From Azospirillum picis (GTDB lineage Bacteria; Pseudomonadota; Alphaproteobacteria; Azospirillales; Azospirillaceae), in assembly GCF_017876115.1 (NCBI RefSeq), contig NZ_JAGINO010000017.1, positions 62,001 to 126,000 of the forward strand: a stretch of 64,000 nucleotides of DNA. The letters run 5' to 3'. The translations under genes and the position numbers were made by a program. The notes under the pieces were generated by a model that did no database searches, was not told where the DNA came from, and worked only from the letters and a program-made list of their open reading frames with translations. This document shows positions 63,308-64,000 of this stretch, piece by piece (position 1 is the stretch's first letter; each line of letters opens with the position of its first letter).

Positions 63308-64000
63308 CCGTGATGCCCGCACCCGCCACCTTCGCCGCCCGCCCGCCGGTGACCGTGACCGCCCGCACCCGCTCCGGCACCGCCTGGGACATGGTCGTCT
63401 GGGCGATCAGGGATCAGCGGTCGATCGGCGAGGCCGCCGGCTGGGACGACGAGCCTTGCGCCCGGTCGACCGACGGCGTCGCCGACATGCTGCGCTTCGA
63501 TGAGCTGGGATGCTGGGTGGACGGCGGCCAGCACAAGGGGTTGGGCAGGGAGCGACACGCCGATGTCGGGCCCGTGATTGCCGCCCTGTGGACGCTGCCT
63601 GAGGCCGACCGGTTGCTGGTCATCGAACATGCCCGCATCGGCTGTCCGCCGGAGCGGCCCACCGTGCAGCCCCAGCCCATGCCGTCGCCGGCCGACGCCG
63701 ACGCCCGCCGTGGCCAGGCCGTCTACCCGGCGACCGGCCAGCAGATCGTCTACCGCCTGGAAGTGGCCGAGCGGGTCGCGGTGGTGACGCCGATCCGGGA
63801 GTTCCGAGGCCGCGGCAGGCGCGAGGTGGTGGGACACAAGGCCGAGAGCGTCGAGGTGCTGTATTGCCCGCTGGACTATTGGCCGAGCGTCGGAATGTGG
63901 CACCACGGCCATGCGATCGTGGAGCGGTTCGAAACTGCGATGGAGGTGGTGGCCGCGGAGCTGCAGCGGGCGCGGCTCACGTCATGGGAGGTGGTGGGGG
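63304..64000 (+). CDS. Unknown phage protein, runs off the window
   Basis: The frame opens at the ATG at 63304, overlapping the recombinase stop codon, and is still open at the right edge (over 230 residues). The N terminus is 'MTVMPAPATFAARPPVTVTA'. Later it has 'WAIRDQRSIGEAAGWDDEPC' and 'VLYCPLDYWPSVGMWHHGHA'. There is no recognisable motif; coding is supported by the long open frame and coupling. Confidence 0.65.
   Translation, partial: MTVMPAPATFAARPPVTVTARTRSGTAWDMVVWAIRDQRSIGEAAGWDDEPCARSTDGVADMLRFDELGCWVDGGQHKGLGRERHADVGPVIAALWTLPEADRLLVIEHARIGCPPERPTVQPQPMPSPADADARRGQAVYPATGQQIVYRLEVAERVAVVTPIREFRGRGRREVVGHKAESVEVLYCPLDYWPSVGMWHHGHAIVERFETAMEVVAAELQRARLTSWEVVG

Overview
The window reads as chromosomal DNA of an Azospirillum-like alphaproteobacterium (Rhodospirillales). 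The evidence is the very high GC content, the gene order priA, atpH-atpA-atpG-atpD-atpC with no atpB/E/F beside it, a small SRP RNA just upstream of dnaX, Fur without a structural-zinc CxxC, and the style of the protein families. This taxonomic call is an inference; no rRNA or tRNA gene was recognised. About 44.5 kb is ordinary host chromosome. From about 45.6 kb to the right edge lies the left part of a lambdoid prophage whose other end is outside the window.

Host part. 1-3.4 kb is a minus-strand group: a MoeB-like E1 enzyme, a DsrE-like protein, a small protein, an AhpD/CMD protein and a partial ECF sigma factor of the kind that usually sits beside CMD proteins. 3.6-6.5 kb holds cysK with an Rrf2 regulator, then a DUF2218 protein and a His-rich PadR/YqjI-like regulator that faces a perfect 16-bp inverted repeat. 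6.7-16.7 kb holds a large unknown protein, trxB, an HNH nuclease, gluQ, recR, ybaB, dnaX, the SRP RNA and pgk. 17-19.2 kb pairs a CYTH-CHAD protein with an orphan ParA ATPase, a possible polyphosphate-granule positioning pair. 19.3-33.8 kb holds an orphan histidine kinase, hldE, an entericidin, a frameshifted Uma2 gene, lpdA, a chemoreceptor, xerC, a DUF484 gene, a transaldolase-like aldolase, priA and a lone Cache protein. 34.2-39.4 kb is the ATP synthase F1 operon. 39.6-44.5 kb holds a di-iron protein, a GST, rhlE, and divergent sodC and fur.

Prophage part. A solitary phage major-capsid gene (44.8-45.6 kb) loses family homology near its C terminus, close to the integrase. Leftward genes run from 54.5 to 45.7 kb: many small overlapping early genes, a PD-(D/E)XK-type exonuclease with RecT, excisionase and integrase. 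The immunity region (54.5-57.2 kb) contains an XRE repressor, a Cro-like gene and five 17-bp operators of the form NTCACC-N5-GGTGAN. The predicted PL and PR promoters carry the same operator between -35 and -10, and cro and the repressor are predicted to be leaderless or nearly so. A lower-GC membrane-protein gene with its own promoter sits between the two control regions like a lysogenic-conversion (moron) gene. Rightward genes (57.2-64 kb) include a protein with two tandem LuxR-type helix-turn-helix domains, a lambda-O-like initiator gene that contains six 9-bp iterons next to an AT-rich stretch (a likely phage origin), a P-like partner and a serine recombinase.
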